Positions 16,721 to 24,795 of a DNA stretch of 64,000 nt are shown here, one piece after another. The notes under the pieces are model-generated. The model was not told where the DNA came from, ran no database searches, and worked only from the letters and a program-made list of their open reading frames with translations. Each line of letters starts with the position of its first letter. Position 1 is the first letter of the stretch. Both the position numbers and the translations under genes were made by a program. This stretch comes from CBDFLD01 sp965249005 (GTDB lineage Bacteria; Acidobacteriota; UBA6911). The stretch covers positions 558,001 through 622,000 of the forward strand of contig CBDFLD010000022.1 in the NCBI GenBank assembly GCA_965249005.1, in the 5' to 3' direction.

Positions 16721-19495
16721 TCATTCGCTCGTGGGGGCAAGGCTTTTGAGTTCTTCGAACCAGTTCTGGACGATCCGGATGCGAGTGGGGAAGTGCTGTT
16801 CAGTGGCAGCTGTTCTCACGTTACCTTCCTCCTTGAGCAATAAGAAACGTCCGTCCGGCGCGACATCGTATGAGCGAACTGGGCCCGAACCTGCGTATCT
16901 ACTCTCAACATCCCCGAACAATTCTGTGGGTGGGTCGGCAGTCAGACGGTTGCCGTTGATTTCGATTTTCACAGCAAAAAACTTTCTGTCCTGTCGGTAA
17001 AAGACTTCCCGTCCATCTCGCGACCAGGCTGGCCTGGACCCTCCTTGAATCGAGAGCTGGACAGTCTGTCCGGAGCCTGTGGAGGGGCCAACGTAGACCT
17101 CTGTCCTCCCCGACTGGCTCGATACATAAACAATCCATCGCCCGTCCGGCGAAAACTCCGGGTACGTTTCTGCGAATCTCGTCTGCAAAAAGGACTCCAC
17201 CGTCCCTTCACGCGACATGATCGAAATGTCGTAGCCGGTGCCTTTATTCGGGGACATGAAAGCCAGCCGTTGGTTGTCCGGGGACCAAGAACTGGCAAAA
17301 CTTTTGGCTATCGTCGGTAGCTTTTCAACCTCCCCGGGATCTGAATCGACCTTCTTGGTATAAAGAGCCGATGGTCCCTCTCGGTCGGATTGAAAGGTGA
17401 AGTGGTCCGGTCCAGGTCCCCATACCGCAAAGCGCTGATTGCCCTCGAAAGTCTGCCGTCGCAGGAGCTTGCGCTTCCGATCGAAGAGCCATATGTCCTT
17501 GGGGGGATATCCTCCGTTGAGCAACACGTGCCGGCCATCCCGTGAAACACGACCCGATAGGTACCATCTCGGTTCCACCTCCAGCCGCTCTTCCCGCCCC
17601 TGCCGGTCTACCCAGACCGCTTGACGTTTGATTTCGGGAAACACGGATCCGGCCACGTAGGCCAGCGTCCCCGAGGTGGAGAAGCTGAGCTGGGCTACCC
17701 CCGTCTCACGTATCGAGCTTCCCGTATGTATGGAATGGTTGATTGCATCAACAACCGGCACTTCGGGACCCGTGACCTCCCGCTTCTCGAGATCGAACGG
17801 TACTGCCATCAGCCGGCCCTTACGTGCAAACACCACATGGCCTGTAGGCACATAGCGGGCATCGGATCCTCCCTCAATCAGGAGTTTTCGCTCACCCGTC
17901 TCCAGGGACTGGACAAAGATCTGAGCCCGTTCCTCGCTACTAAATTGGTCTGTATACCGCAGTACTGTATAGAACACAGCCTGGCCGTTCGGGAGGATGT
18001 GGGGGAGACGGTGGCTGACCTCTCGGGCCTCCTCGTCCAACTGTGTGATCTCTTCCGGTTCGCCTCCGGAAGCCGATACGCGAAATATTCTGCCATTGCC
18101 ACCACCAAAAAAGATCCTGTCATCGGGACCCCATGCGATCCCATACGCCGCAAAGCACTTGCAAATTTCCTCTGGATCACCCCCGGCCAGTGATAGATTC
18201 ACTTTCAAGAGTCTGATCCCCACCCCGAACCCCAGCCACTTCCCATCGGGCGAGAAGAAGGGATTCAATCCTTTTTCAGTGCCGGGGATGGGCTGCTGGG
18301 TCCACTGATCTAGCCGGCGCAGATAGATTTTTCCCTCCACCCCACCGGGTGGCGTCCCGGAGACAAAGGCCAGTTGAGTGCCATCCGGCGATAGTGCCAC
18401 ACCTTGCCGATAATAATGCGCCAGCCTCTCTCCTTCGGGTAGCTTGATCTCACTGCGAAACGTCCGGGTCTCCGAAGCAGGTCGCGTGTCTGCTGTTTCA
18501 AACCGGTCCCAGATAAAGATGCCGATCGCCACCCCCAAAACCAATGAGCCCAGGGCCCAAGAAACCACCCGCTGCCAACTGGCAGCAGTCACCGTGCTCT
18601 CTGCAATGTGTAACGTACCCGTCGGATCCGCCAGTATCTGCTCGATTTCAATCCTCGCATTGCCGATGTCCCGGCATCGTTGCTTCGGATCCTTCTGGAG
18701 ACAGCGGCGCAGCAGCTCTCCTATCTTGGGATGTAGCTTAGCCGGAAGGGCATCCCAATCCGGATCTCCCGCCAGAATCTGCGCAATGTTGTCCGACACC
18801 GTAGGCCCTTCATAGGCCCGGCGTCCGGTCAGCACCTCATACAGCAAACAGCCGAACGACCAGATGTCCGTGCGCTTGTCGACAGACCTTCCCCGAGCCT
18901 GCTCCGGACTCATGTACGATGCCGTTCCCAGTATCACCCCTTCACGGGTCTGCCCTTGCGTGATCGTCGGAGAATGGGCTTGTTCACTTTCTGACAGCTC
19001 ACCTTCGAACGTCCGCGCCAGACCGAAGTCTAAGACCTTGACCACATCTTCAGCCGTAATCATCACATTCGCAGGTTTCAGGTCCCGATGGATCACTCCT
19101 TTCTCATGTGCCGCTTCCAGCCCCTCTGTGACCTGACAGCACACTTGCAGTCCTTCTTCTACTGCCAGCGCTCCCCGTTTCAGTCTGTCCTGTAGGTTTT
19201 CCCCTTCAACGAACTCCAGCACCAGAAACGGCTGCCCGTCCGATTCCGCCAGCTCATGAATGGCTGCAATGTTTGGATGATTGAGCGATGCCAGAAGCCG
19301 CGCCTCTCGTTGAAACCTCGCCAGGCGCTCGCGGTTCCTGGAAAAAACTTCGGGCAGTACCTTGATCGCTACCTCTCGGCCCAGCTTTGTGTCCCGAGCA
19401 CGGTACACTTCGCCCATACCTCCGGCACCGATCTGATTGAGGATCTTGTAGGAGCCGAGAACTTCACCGGTCTTGAACTGGCTTTGTTTGCCCAT
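16721..19495 (-). CDS. Ser/Thr protein kinase with PD40/TolB propeller (copy D)
   Basis: 924 residues, closely related to copy C over most of its length, but with a different N-terminus (MGKQSQFKTGEVLGSYKILN). P-loop, VAIK, HRDLKPANV, DFG and SPEQARG motifs are all present, as are the single membrane helix and the PD40 propeller. It is the first gene of the leftward array, so it probably carries the main promoter. The head resembles that of copy A after its extension (LGSYRILDRLGAGGMGEVYRARDTK), suggesting past recombination among the four kinases. Substrates are unknown; the nearby sigma factors are reasonable candidates. Confidence 0.93.
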   Translation of the reverse strand: MGKQSQFKTGEVLGSYKILNQIGAGGMGEVYRARDTKLGREVAIKVLPEVFSRNRERLARFQREARLLASLNHPNIAAIHELAESDGQPFLVLEFVEGENLQDRLKRGALAVEEGLQVCCQVTEGLEAAHEKGVIHRDLKPANVMITAEDVVKVLDFGLARTFEGELSESEQAHSPTITQGQTREGVILGTASYMSPEQARGRSVDKRTDIWSFGCLLYEVLTGRRAYEGPTVSDNIAQILAGDPDWDALPAKLHPKIGELLRRCLQKDPKQRCRDIGNARIEIEQILADPTGTLHIAESTVTAASWQRVVSWALGSLVLGVAIGIFIWDRFETADTRPASETRTFRSEIKLPEGERLAHYYRQGVALSPDGTQLAFVSGTPPGGVEGKIYLRRLDQWTQQPIPGTEKGLNPFFSPDGKWLGFGVGIRLLKVNLSLAGGDPEEICKCFAAYGIAWGPDDRIFFGGGNGRIFRVSASGGEPEEITQLDEEAREVSHRLPHILPNGQAVFYTVLRYTDQFSSEERAQIFVQSLETGERKLLIEGGSDARYVPTGHVVFARKGRLMAVPFDLEKREVTGPEVPVVDAINHSIHTGSSIRETGVAQLSFSTSGTLAYVAGSVFPEIKRQAVWVDRQGREERLEVEPRWYLSGRVSRDGRHVLLNGGYPPKDIWLFDRKRKLLRRQTFEGNQRFAVWGPGPDHFTFQSDREGPSALYTKKVDSDPGEVEKLPTIAKSFASSWSPDNQRLAFMSPNKGTGYDISIMSREGTVESFLQTRFAETYPEFSPDGRWIVYVSSQSGRTEVYVGPSTGSGQTVQLSIQGGSRPAWSRDGREVFYRQDRKFFAVKIEINGNRLTADPPTELFGDVESRYAGSGPVRSYDVAPDGRFLLLKEEGNVRTAATEQHFPTRIRIVQNWFEELKSLAPTSE

Positions 19496-19795
19496 TGCCT
19501 TGGTGGCATCCTCCGCCGCCCGTCCGTTGAGAAATCTCCACTGGCTGGCTCCTAAGAATGGATTGGAACGGGTCAGTTGCCCGGCATTCTACCATAGGGG
19601 ATGCGCCTGCATTGGCTAAAGCAACGAAAGAGACAGAGCAAGCTCAAACTGAATCACACGAGGTGCGGATGTTGTGCTCGCGATGACGTGGTCACCCAGG
19701 ACAACCCGAGTCGTCCGAGGCAAAGGACGGGCCTACAGGGAGCGGTTGTTGAAACGAGTGCCCTTGAACAGGTAAGCTGAGAGCAGGTCTAGCCA
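19496..19795. other. Intergenic region upstream of kinase D
   Basis: 300 bp without a convincing gene. On the minus strand TAGAAT (19591-19586) could be a -10 box for the kinase array, but no good -35 lies at the right distance. No palindromic element or RNA gene was seen. Confidence 0.3.
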
Positions 19796-20191
19796 ATGCC
19801 AGATGCCACTCCGGACGAGCAACTCGAGTTTCTCAAGGAGCGTTGTGCAGATCATGCGGTCTGTGAGGGACCTGGATTGGCCTTATTTACTCGAGTGGGC
19901 GGGGGTAATCGGGGTACGAGAACAGCTCGGGCGAGCGAGGCAGAAGTGAAGGATACTGCCCAACACATCGAGGAACGATTCCTGAGGATGATGTTGGAGC
20001 GACCTGCGGAAGAAAAACTGAGGATGGCGGCCCGCATGTTCTCTGCGGCCAAGAAACTGGCGCGGGCAGGAATCCAGCTGCAGGATAGAACGCTGACTTC
20101 CCAACAGATCAAGGAAAAATTGCTTCTTCAATTCTACGGCCAAGACTTCACTGAGGATGAACTCCGGCGGATACTCGACTCGATTTTTTGA
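19796..20191 (+). CDS. Small conserved-type hypothetical protein
   Basis: 131 residues from ATG 19796, but the first ~60 residues look unstructured and no Shine-Dalgarno precedes that ATG. The C-terminal part (ERPAEEKLRMAARMFSAAKK, then KEKLLLQFYGQDFTEDELRR) is helical and charged. It resembles small uncharacterised proteins with a P-x-E-x-L-R-M pattern. An internal ATG at 19988 would give 67 residues and fits that family-like part better. No function can be given. It stands alone between the kinase array and the peroxiredoxin gene. Confidence 0.5.
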   Translation: MPDATPDEQLEFLKERCADHAVCEGPGLALFTRVGGGNRGTRTARASEAEVKDTAQHIEERFLRMMLERPAEEKLRMAARMFSAAKKLARAGIQLQDRTLTSQQIKEKLLLQFYGQDFTEDELRRILDSIF

Positions 20192-20335
20192 TTCAACCGT
20201 CTAGCCCAGCAGGGTGGCGCCGTCAACACACGTTCTCCAAATTACCTGCAAAAACAGGGAGGACAGCCCGCTCGTTCCTTGGTACACTTACCGACCTCGG
20301 AACAACTTGTCAGGATTTTGAATGAGGAGGTAACC

Positions 20336-20995
20336 ATGGCATTACACATTGGAGACGAAGTACCGGATTTTTCCGCGGACACGACACAGGGGACGATCAA
20401 CTTCCACGATTGGATCGGGGATGGATGGGCCGTCATGTTTTCGCATCCGAAGGATTTCACCCCGGTCTGCACAACCGAGCTTGGCTACATGGCGGGTCTG
20501 CAATCGGAATTCGCCAAGCGCAACTGCAAGATCATCGGGCTGAGCATTGATTCGGTAGACGACCATACGGCGTGGTCCAAGGATATCGAGGAAACCCAGG
20601 GGCACGCTGTGAAGTACCCGCTGATCGGCGACACCGATCTGAAGACGGCTAAGCTATTCGACATGATCCATCCCAATGCGACGGGAGAGGCCAAAGGGCG
20701 AACGGCGGCCGACAACGCCACCGTGCGTTCCGTGTTCGTCGTCGGGCCGGACAAGAAGATCAAGCTGATGCTCACCTATCCGATGACGACCGGCCGCAAC
20801 TTCGACGAGGTGCTCCGCGTGCTCGATTCGATGCAGTTGACCGCCAAGCACAAGGTCGCCACGCCGGTGAACTGGAAGCACGGCGAAGACGTCATCATCG
20901 TACCGGCGGTTTCCAACGACGAAGCCAAGGAAAAGTACCCCGGGGGATGGAAGGCGCCGAAACCTTATCTTCGGATTGTTCCCCAGCCCAAATAG
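20336..20995 (+). CDS. 1-Cys peroxiredoxin (Prx6 type)
   Basis: 219 residues. The peroxidatic cysteine is Cys45 in the motif DFTPVCTTELG, and the C-terminal arm (VIIVPAVSNDEAKEKYPGGW) is typical of the Prx6 subfamily. It reduces hydrogen peroxide and organic hydroperoxides in the cytoplasm, using an external thiol reductant. The start at ATG 20336 is fixed by the AGGAGG ribosome-binding site a few bases upstream; the frame extends to 20279 but that part has no support. The small HTH/zinc-ribbon gene follows 28 bp downstream and could be cotranscribed. Confidence 0.96.
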   Translation: MALHIGDEVPDFSADTTQGTINFHDWIGDGWAVMFSHPKDFTPVCTTELGYMAGLQSEFAKRNCKIIGLSIDSVDDHTAWSKDIEETQGHAVKYPLIGDTDLKTAKLFDMIHPNATGEAKGRTAADNATVRSVFVVGPDKKIKLMLTYPMTTGRNFDEVLRVLDSMQLTAKHKVATPVNWKHGEDVIIVPAVSNDEAKEKYPGGWKAPKPYLRIVPQPK

Positions 20996-21023
20996 GTCGC
21001 GCGGGATCCGCACGGGTAACGGC

Positions 21024-21308
21024 ATGCCTCAGACCAGGCGTCAGTCCATTGCCGACGTCCTTCGCACGAGGCCGATGACCGCGATCGGACTGGCACGCCA
21101 GTTTGGAGCTTCTGTAAAAGCTATCCTCGTCGACCTCGAACACATCCGCAGAACTTCGAAGGGGAGCGCTCGATTTGTCATCCGACATGCCGAGTGCTCC
21201 TCCTGCGGTTTCTCATTCCGAAAACGAACCAAACTCGACGCTCCCTCGCGTTGTCCGCAATGCAAACGCGAGACCATTCGCGAACCGGAATTCCACATTT
21301 CCGGGTAG
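21024..21308 (+). CDS. Predicted transcriptional regulator, HTH fused to zinc ribbon
   Basis: 94 residues. The N-terminal half is a winged-helix-like HTH (SIADVLRTRPMTAIGLARQF, then VKAILVDLEHI). The C-terminal half has two CxxC knuckles (Cys58/Cys61 and Cys77/Cys80) that should bind one Zn2+. This layout matches the COG3357 family of small predicted regulators, mostly known from archaea. The start at ATG 21024 is preferred because the frame upstream of it overlaps the end of the peroxiredoxin gene. Target genes are unknown; the adjacent peroxiredoxin and molybdate genes are candidates. Confidence 0.8.
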   Translation: MPQTRRQSIADVLRTRPMTAIGLARQFGASVKAILVDLEHIRRTSKGSARFVIRHAECSSCGFSFRKRTKLDAPSRCPQCKRETIREPEFHISG

Positions 21309-21347
21309 CCCTGACCCCGAATCTACCTTCACGCTCGACTGCTACAT

Positions 21348-21392
21348 TTTTATATGATTCACTTGACTTGATTTGTATGGAATCATATAAAA
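21348..21392 (+). promoter_or_regulatory. Palindromic operator and promoter of the molybdate regulator
   Basis: A perfect 13-bp inverted repeat (TTTTATATGATTC at 21348-21360, reverse complement at 21380-21392) has a 19-bp spacer. Within it lies TTGACT (21363-21368), 17 bp, then TATAAA (21386-21391), a good sigma-70 promoter. The -10 is inside the right arm, so a protein bound to the palindrome would block transcription. The predicted start point (about 21397-21399) coincides with the ATG at 21399, so the mRNA would be leaderless. Autoregulation by the HTH-Mop protein is the natural inference. Confidence 0.65.
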
Positions 21393-21398
21393 CCGTTC

Positions 21399-21806
21399 AT
21401 GGAACTCTTGAAACTGAGGGACGCTGCGCGATCGCTCAGCATTAGCTATCCGACCTTGAAGCAATGGATCTACCAGAGAAAGATCCGCTCGGTGAAGACC
21501 CCGGGGGGCCACCACCGCATTCCCCGCAGTGAGATCGACCGTTTGACCCGGTCCCGCCAGAGGCCGTCGGCGCGCAGACGGTCCGCAGGGCTTGGGGCCA
21601 TCAGCGGCCGCAACAAGTTGCATGGGGTAGTGACCAGTGTGAAATTCGAAGGGTTGCTGGCGCAAGTGACGCTCGACATCGGTGGTCAGTCGGTTACGTC
21701 CATCATCACGAGCAACGCGGCCGAGGAGCTACAGCTGGCCGAGGGGACCTCAGCTTGCGCCCTGATAAAAGCTACCGAGGTCATGATCATACGGGAGCAG
21801 AACTAA
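21399..21806 (+). CDS. Molybdate-responsive regulator, MerR/excisionase-type HTH plus Mop domain
   Basis: 135 residues. The N-terminal ~50 residues form a MerR/excisionase-like HTH (LRDAARSLSISYPTLKQWIY, then TPGGHHRIPRSEID). Residues ~70-135 form a single Mop/TOBE domain (NKLHGVVTSVKFEGLLAQVT, ending ALIKATEVMI) that binds molybdate or tungstate. It plays the part of ModE with a different DNA-binding head. modA starts 3 bp after its stop, so it is the first gene of the mod operon. No Shine-Dalgarno precedes the ATG; the promoter position suggests a leaderless start. Confidence 0.9.
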   Translation: MELLKLRDAARSLSISYPTLKQWIYQRKIRSVKTPGGHHRIPRSEIDRLTRSRQRPSARRRSAGLGAISGRNKLHGVVTSVKFEGLLAQVTLDIGGQSVTSIITSNAAEELQLAEGTSACALIKATEVMIIREQN

Positions 21807-21809
21807 CTC

Positions 21810-22622
21810 ATGCGCTTGAATTCGAAAAGAACACTCCTTCTCTTCGGCATGCTGATCTTCGCGAACGACTCCACACGGGCGGAAGAACTTCTGGTCGCAG
21901 CCGCCTCCAGTCTGAACTATGCCATGAAGGAGATGATACACCGGTACCAGCTCGAAAGTGGCGAAACAGTGCGTTTGTCCCTTGGCTCCTCGGGCAGCTT
22001 CTACGCCCAGATGATCCATGGGGCACCCTATGATCTGTTCTTTTCGGCCGATGTCGAGTATCCGCGGAAACTCGTGCAGGCAGGCGCAGGCGAAGCCGGT
22101 TCCTTTATTGTCTACGCCACCGGAACCCTGGGACTCTGGGTTCCGACCGAATCGCCCATTGATCTGGCCAGAGACGGCATCGAAGCGCTGAGACACCCCT
22201 CGGTCCGAAAGATCGCCATCGCAAACCCGCGCCATGCACCATTCGGCCGTGCGGCGGTCACGGTTCTGGAACACTTCGGCATCCACGAAGACTTACGTCC
22301 CAAGCTCGTCTACGGGGACAACATCTTGCAGGCAGCTCAGTTTGTCCGGACGGGTGCCGTTGAAATCGGCTTGATCGCCCTGTCTCTGGTCGCGTCTCCT
22401 TCCATGCGGGGACATGGAAGGCATTGGGAGATTCCTACCGAAGCCCATGACCCGCTGGACCAAGGGGCCGTGATCTTGAAAAGGTCTCGTACAAGGGGAA
22501 ATCACGACGCGGCTAAAAGGTTCTTGAATTGGGTTCTCAGTGTCCGCGGCAGTTCCATACTGCAGCGTCATGGATTCTTGCCTCGTGCGCAGCCCGATCG
22601 TCTATCGGGAGGGAACCAGTGA
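21810..22622 (+). CDS. modA: Molybdate ABC transporter substrate-binding protein
   Basis: 270 residues with an N-terminal signal peptide (RTLLLFGMLIFANDSTRA). The mature protein begins EELLVAAASSLNYAMKEMI, the ModA start with the oxyanion-binding Ser residues. LSLGSSGSFYAQMIHGAPYD and FFSADVEYPRKL are also typical. It captures molybdate or tungstate in the periplasm and hands it to ModBC. Its stop overlaps the GTG start of modB (GTGA), which argues for coupled translation. Confidence 0.95.
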   Translation: MRLNSKRTLLLFGMLIFANDSTRAEELLVAAASSLNYAMKEMIHRYQLESGETVRLSLGSSGSFYAQMIHGAPYDLFFSADVEYPRKLVQAGAGEAGSFIVYATGTLGLWVPTESPIDLARDGIEALRHPSVRKIAIANPRHAPFGRAAVTVLEHFGIHEDLRPKLVYGDNILQAAQFVRTGAVEIGLIALSLVASPSMRGHGRHWEIPTEAHDPLDQGAVILKRSRTRGNHDAAKRFLNWVLSVRGSSILQRHGFLPRAQPDRLSGGNQ

Positions 22623-23293
22623 ACTGGGCTGCGGTGATCACCACGCTGAAGCTGGCCACTGCGACGTCGGTGGTCTTGTTGGCAGTCGGGCTGCCTCTCG
22701 CCCACTGGATCGCATTTTCCCGAAGAAGGTGGAAGATTCTGGTGGAAGCGGTGGTCGCACTTCCGCTGGTTCTGCCGCCCACCGTCATTGGTTTCTATTT
22801 CCTGGTGGGCATGGGGCCAGAAGGACTGCTCGGTCGATGGTACGAGACCATTGCGGGCCATGCGCTTCCTTTTACCTTCGAAGGACTGGTCGCGGCTTCC
22901 ATCATCTATAGCCTCCCGTTTGCCGTACAACCTTTCGCTACCGCCATTCGGAGCGTCGATCGTAAGCTGATCGAAGCCTCCTGGACCCTGGGAGCGTCCC
23001 AATTCGAGACCTTCTTTCGCGTCATCCTGCCGCAATCGGTGGTGGGCATCGTGACCGGGTTTGTGCTGAGCTTTGCGCACACCATAGGAGAATTTGGCGT
23101 GGTCCTGATGGTCGGCGGCAACATTCCGGGAATCACCCGGACCATGTCGATCGATATCTACGACCATGTGCAGGCCCTCGACTACTCGGCGGCCGGGCGC
23201 GCTTCTGTTGTCATGCTCGTTACCTCGTTTGCCATTCTGACCGCCGTATACGCCCTGAACAGAAAACCGTGGGCCGGATGGGATCTTCATTGA
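22619..23293 (+). CDS. modB: Molybdate ABC transporter permease
   Basis: 224 residues with about five membrane segments. The ABC permease EAA-like loop is seen at RSVDRKLIEASWTLGASQFE, ending in FRVILPQSVVGI. ALPLVLPPTVIGFYFLV and SFAHTIGEFGVVLMVGGNIP are strongly ModB-like. The start is GTG 22619, overlapping the modA stop and preceded by GGGAGGG; the frame extends further up only inside modA. Its TGA overlaps the modC ATG by one base. Confidence 0.95.
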   Translation: MNWAAVITTLKLATATSVVLLAVGLPLAHWIAFSRRRWKILVEAVVALPLVLPPTVIGFYFLVGMGPEGLLGRWYETIAGHALPFTFEGLVAASIIYSLPFAVQPFATAIRSVDRKLIEASWTLGASQFETFFRVILPQSVVGIVTGFVLSFAHTIGEFGVVLMVGGNIPGITRTMSIDIYDHVQALDYSAAGRASVVMLVTSFAILTAVYALNRKPWAGWDLH

Positions 23294-24381
23294 TGAGCCA
23301 GACCCTGGTCGCGCAGATCGACAAAGCCTACCCGGGGGGCGCTCGGATCCAAGCCTCTTTCGAGGTACCGGCCGATCGCAGTCATGTGACGATCCTGTTC
23401 GGACCATCGGGCGTGGGCAAGACGACGGTTCTGCGCTGTCTCGCGGGACTGGAGGGGCTGACCTCGGGCCGGATCGTTTTCAGGGGTGATGTTTGGACCG
23501 ATGCCGCCCTTGGAAGAACACTGCCCCCTCAGAAACGGCCCCTCGGCTATCTTCCGCAGGACTATGCCCTGTTTCCTCATTTGACCGTCCGTCGCAACGT
23601 GGGTTACAGTCTCCGTTCCCTTCCGGCCCGGCAGCGGCAAACCCGTATAGAGCAGCTTCTGCGGTCCATGAAACTGGAGGGTGTGGGTGATAGTTTTCCT
23701 GCGCGCCTTTCCGGGGGCCAGCGGCAACGAGTGGCGCTGGCTCGTGCCTTGGCCCGCGAGCCGAAATTACTCCTTCTGGATGAGCCACTGTCGTCACTGG
23801 ATCATTCCACCCGAGCTCACGTGCAATCCGAGCTCGGCCGGATCTTACGCCGCCTCGGTATACCGGTCGTCGTCGTCACGCACGACTGGACGGAGGCCTT
23901 GTCGCTGGGAGACGAGCTCGCGGTGCTTGGAAGCGAGGGAATCTTACAACAGGGTCCTCCTTCTGAGGTCTTCAGCCGTCCCGCACACCTGGAAGTCGCC
24001 GCCGCTGTCGGCGTCGAAACCATCGTTCCGTGCCGTGAGCTGCAAAAAAAGGATGGACTCATCATTCTGCAGGCCGACGATCATGAAATCTCCGCCATCG
24101 ATCCGAATGCTACGGAATCGGAGTTCTATGCCTGTCTGCGCGGTGAAGATGTGACGCTAGAGAAAGGGAGCGCGACCCGGAGCAGCGCGCGAAACCACTT
24201 ACCGGGCCGCATTCTCGAAGTCGCGCCGGCCGGCCCCATGCGGAAGGTATTGGTGGATGTCGGTTTTCCTATCGCTTCGCTGGTGACGCGACAATCCTTG
24301 GAGGACCTGCACGCGACAGAGGGGGAAAAGGTGGCGGTTGTCTTCAAAGCCTCTGCCGTGCATCTGATACCTAGAAGATAA
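23293..24381 (+). CDS. modC: Molybdate ABC transporter ATP-binding protein
   Basis: 362 residues. Walker A is GPSGVGKT (about 37-44), signature LSGGQRQRVALA (139-150), Walker B LLLLDEP, and H-loop VTHDWTEAL. After the ATPase domain comes a TOBE/Mop-like region (PGRILEVAPAGPMRKVLVDV) that can sense the transported oxyanion. It powers ModB. The start at ATG 23293 is chosen because of the TGATG overlap with modB; in-frame ATGs at 23269 and 23278 are less likely. Confidence 0.94.
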   Translation: MSQTLVAQIDKAYPGGARIQASFEVPADRSHVTILFGPSGVGKTTVLRCLAGLEGLTSGRIVFRGDVWTDAALGRTLPPQKRPLGYLPQDYALFPHLTVRRNVGYSLRSLPARQRQTRIEQLLRSMKLEGVGDSFPARLSGGQRQRVALARALAREPKLLLLDEPLSSLDHSTRAHVQSELGRILRRLGIPVVVVTHDWTEALSLGDELAVLGSEGILQQGPPSEVFSRPAHLEVAAAVGVETIVPCRELQKKDGLIILQADDHEISAIDPNATESEFYACLRGEDVTLEKGSATRSSARNHLPGRILEVAPAGPMRKVLVDVGFPIASLVTRQSLEDLHATEGEKVAVVFKASAVHLIPRR

Positions 24382-24393
24382 CAAGGAGGATAC

Positions 24394-24684
24394 GTGGCAA
24401 ACGTCGTCTTGATCGTGGAGCTGGAAATCGAACCGGAGTCGCTCGCGGAGTTCGTCGACATAGCGCAGCAGCATGGAAAGAGATCGCTGGAGCTCGAACC
24501 GGGCTGTCTTCGTTTCGAGGTGCTCCGGCCCAAAGACTCCGAGAACACGGTCATCTTGTGCGAGGCTTACACGGACGATGCGGCGTTGGAATCTCACTGG
24601 GAGTCCGATCGCATGGCGGCCTACCGCGAGAAGGTCTCCGGGATGATCCTCGGCCGGGTGGCGCATCGTTGTACATTACTCTGA
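24394..24684 (+). CDS. Antibiotic-biosynthesis-monooxygenase (ABM) domain protein
   Basis: 96 residues from GTG 24394, preceded by a good AAGGAGG. It has the ABM ferredoxin-like fold signature (LELEPGCLRFEVLRPKDSEN and LCEAYTDDAALESHWESDRM). Members include quinol monooxygenases such as YgiN and heme-degrading enzymes; which activity applies here cannot be told. It lies 12 bp after modC and may be cotranscribed, but a link to molybdenum is not obvious. Confidence 0.85.
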   Translation: MANVVLIVELEIEPESLAEFVDIAQQHGKRSLELEPGCLRFEVLRPKDSENTVILCEAYTDDAALESHWESDRMAAYREKVSGMILGRVAHRCTLL

Positions 24685-24795
24685 TGGATGACTTGCAGTG
24701 ACGTGCGGCTTGATCTGGAGGTCCGGGTGGCGATAGAATCCGGCTTCATTTCTTATCCCTAGATAGACCATACAAAAGAAGACAGGAGGCGAGGC

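Noticed and set aside
1754..19495. Repeats as pure assembly error
   Set aside because: The copies differ in N-termini, a deletion, point changes and distinct flanking elements, so they are probably real, though long reads would settle it.
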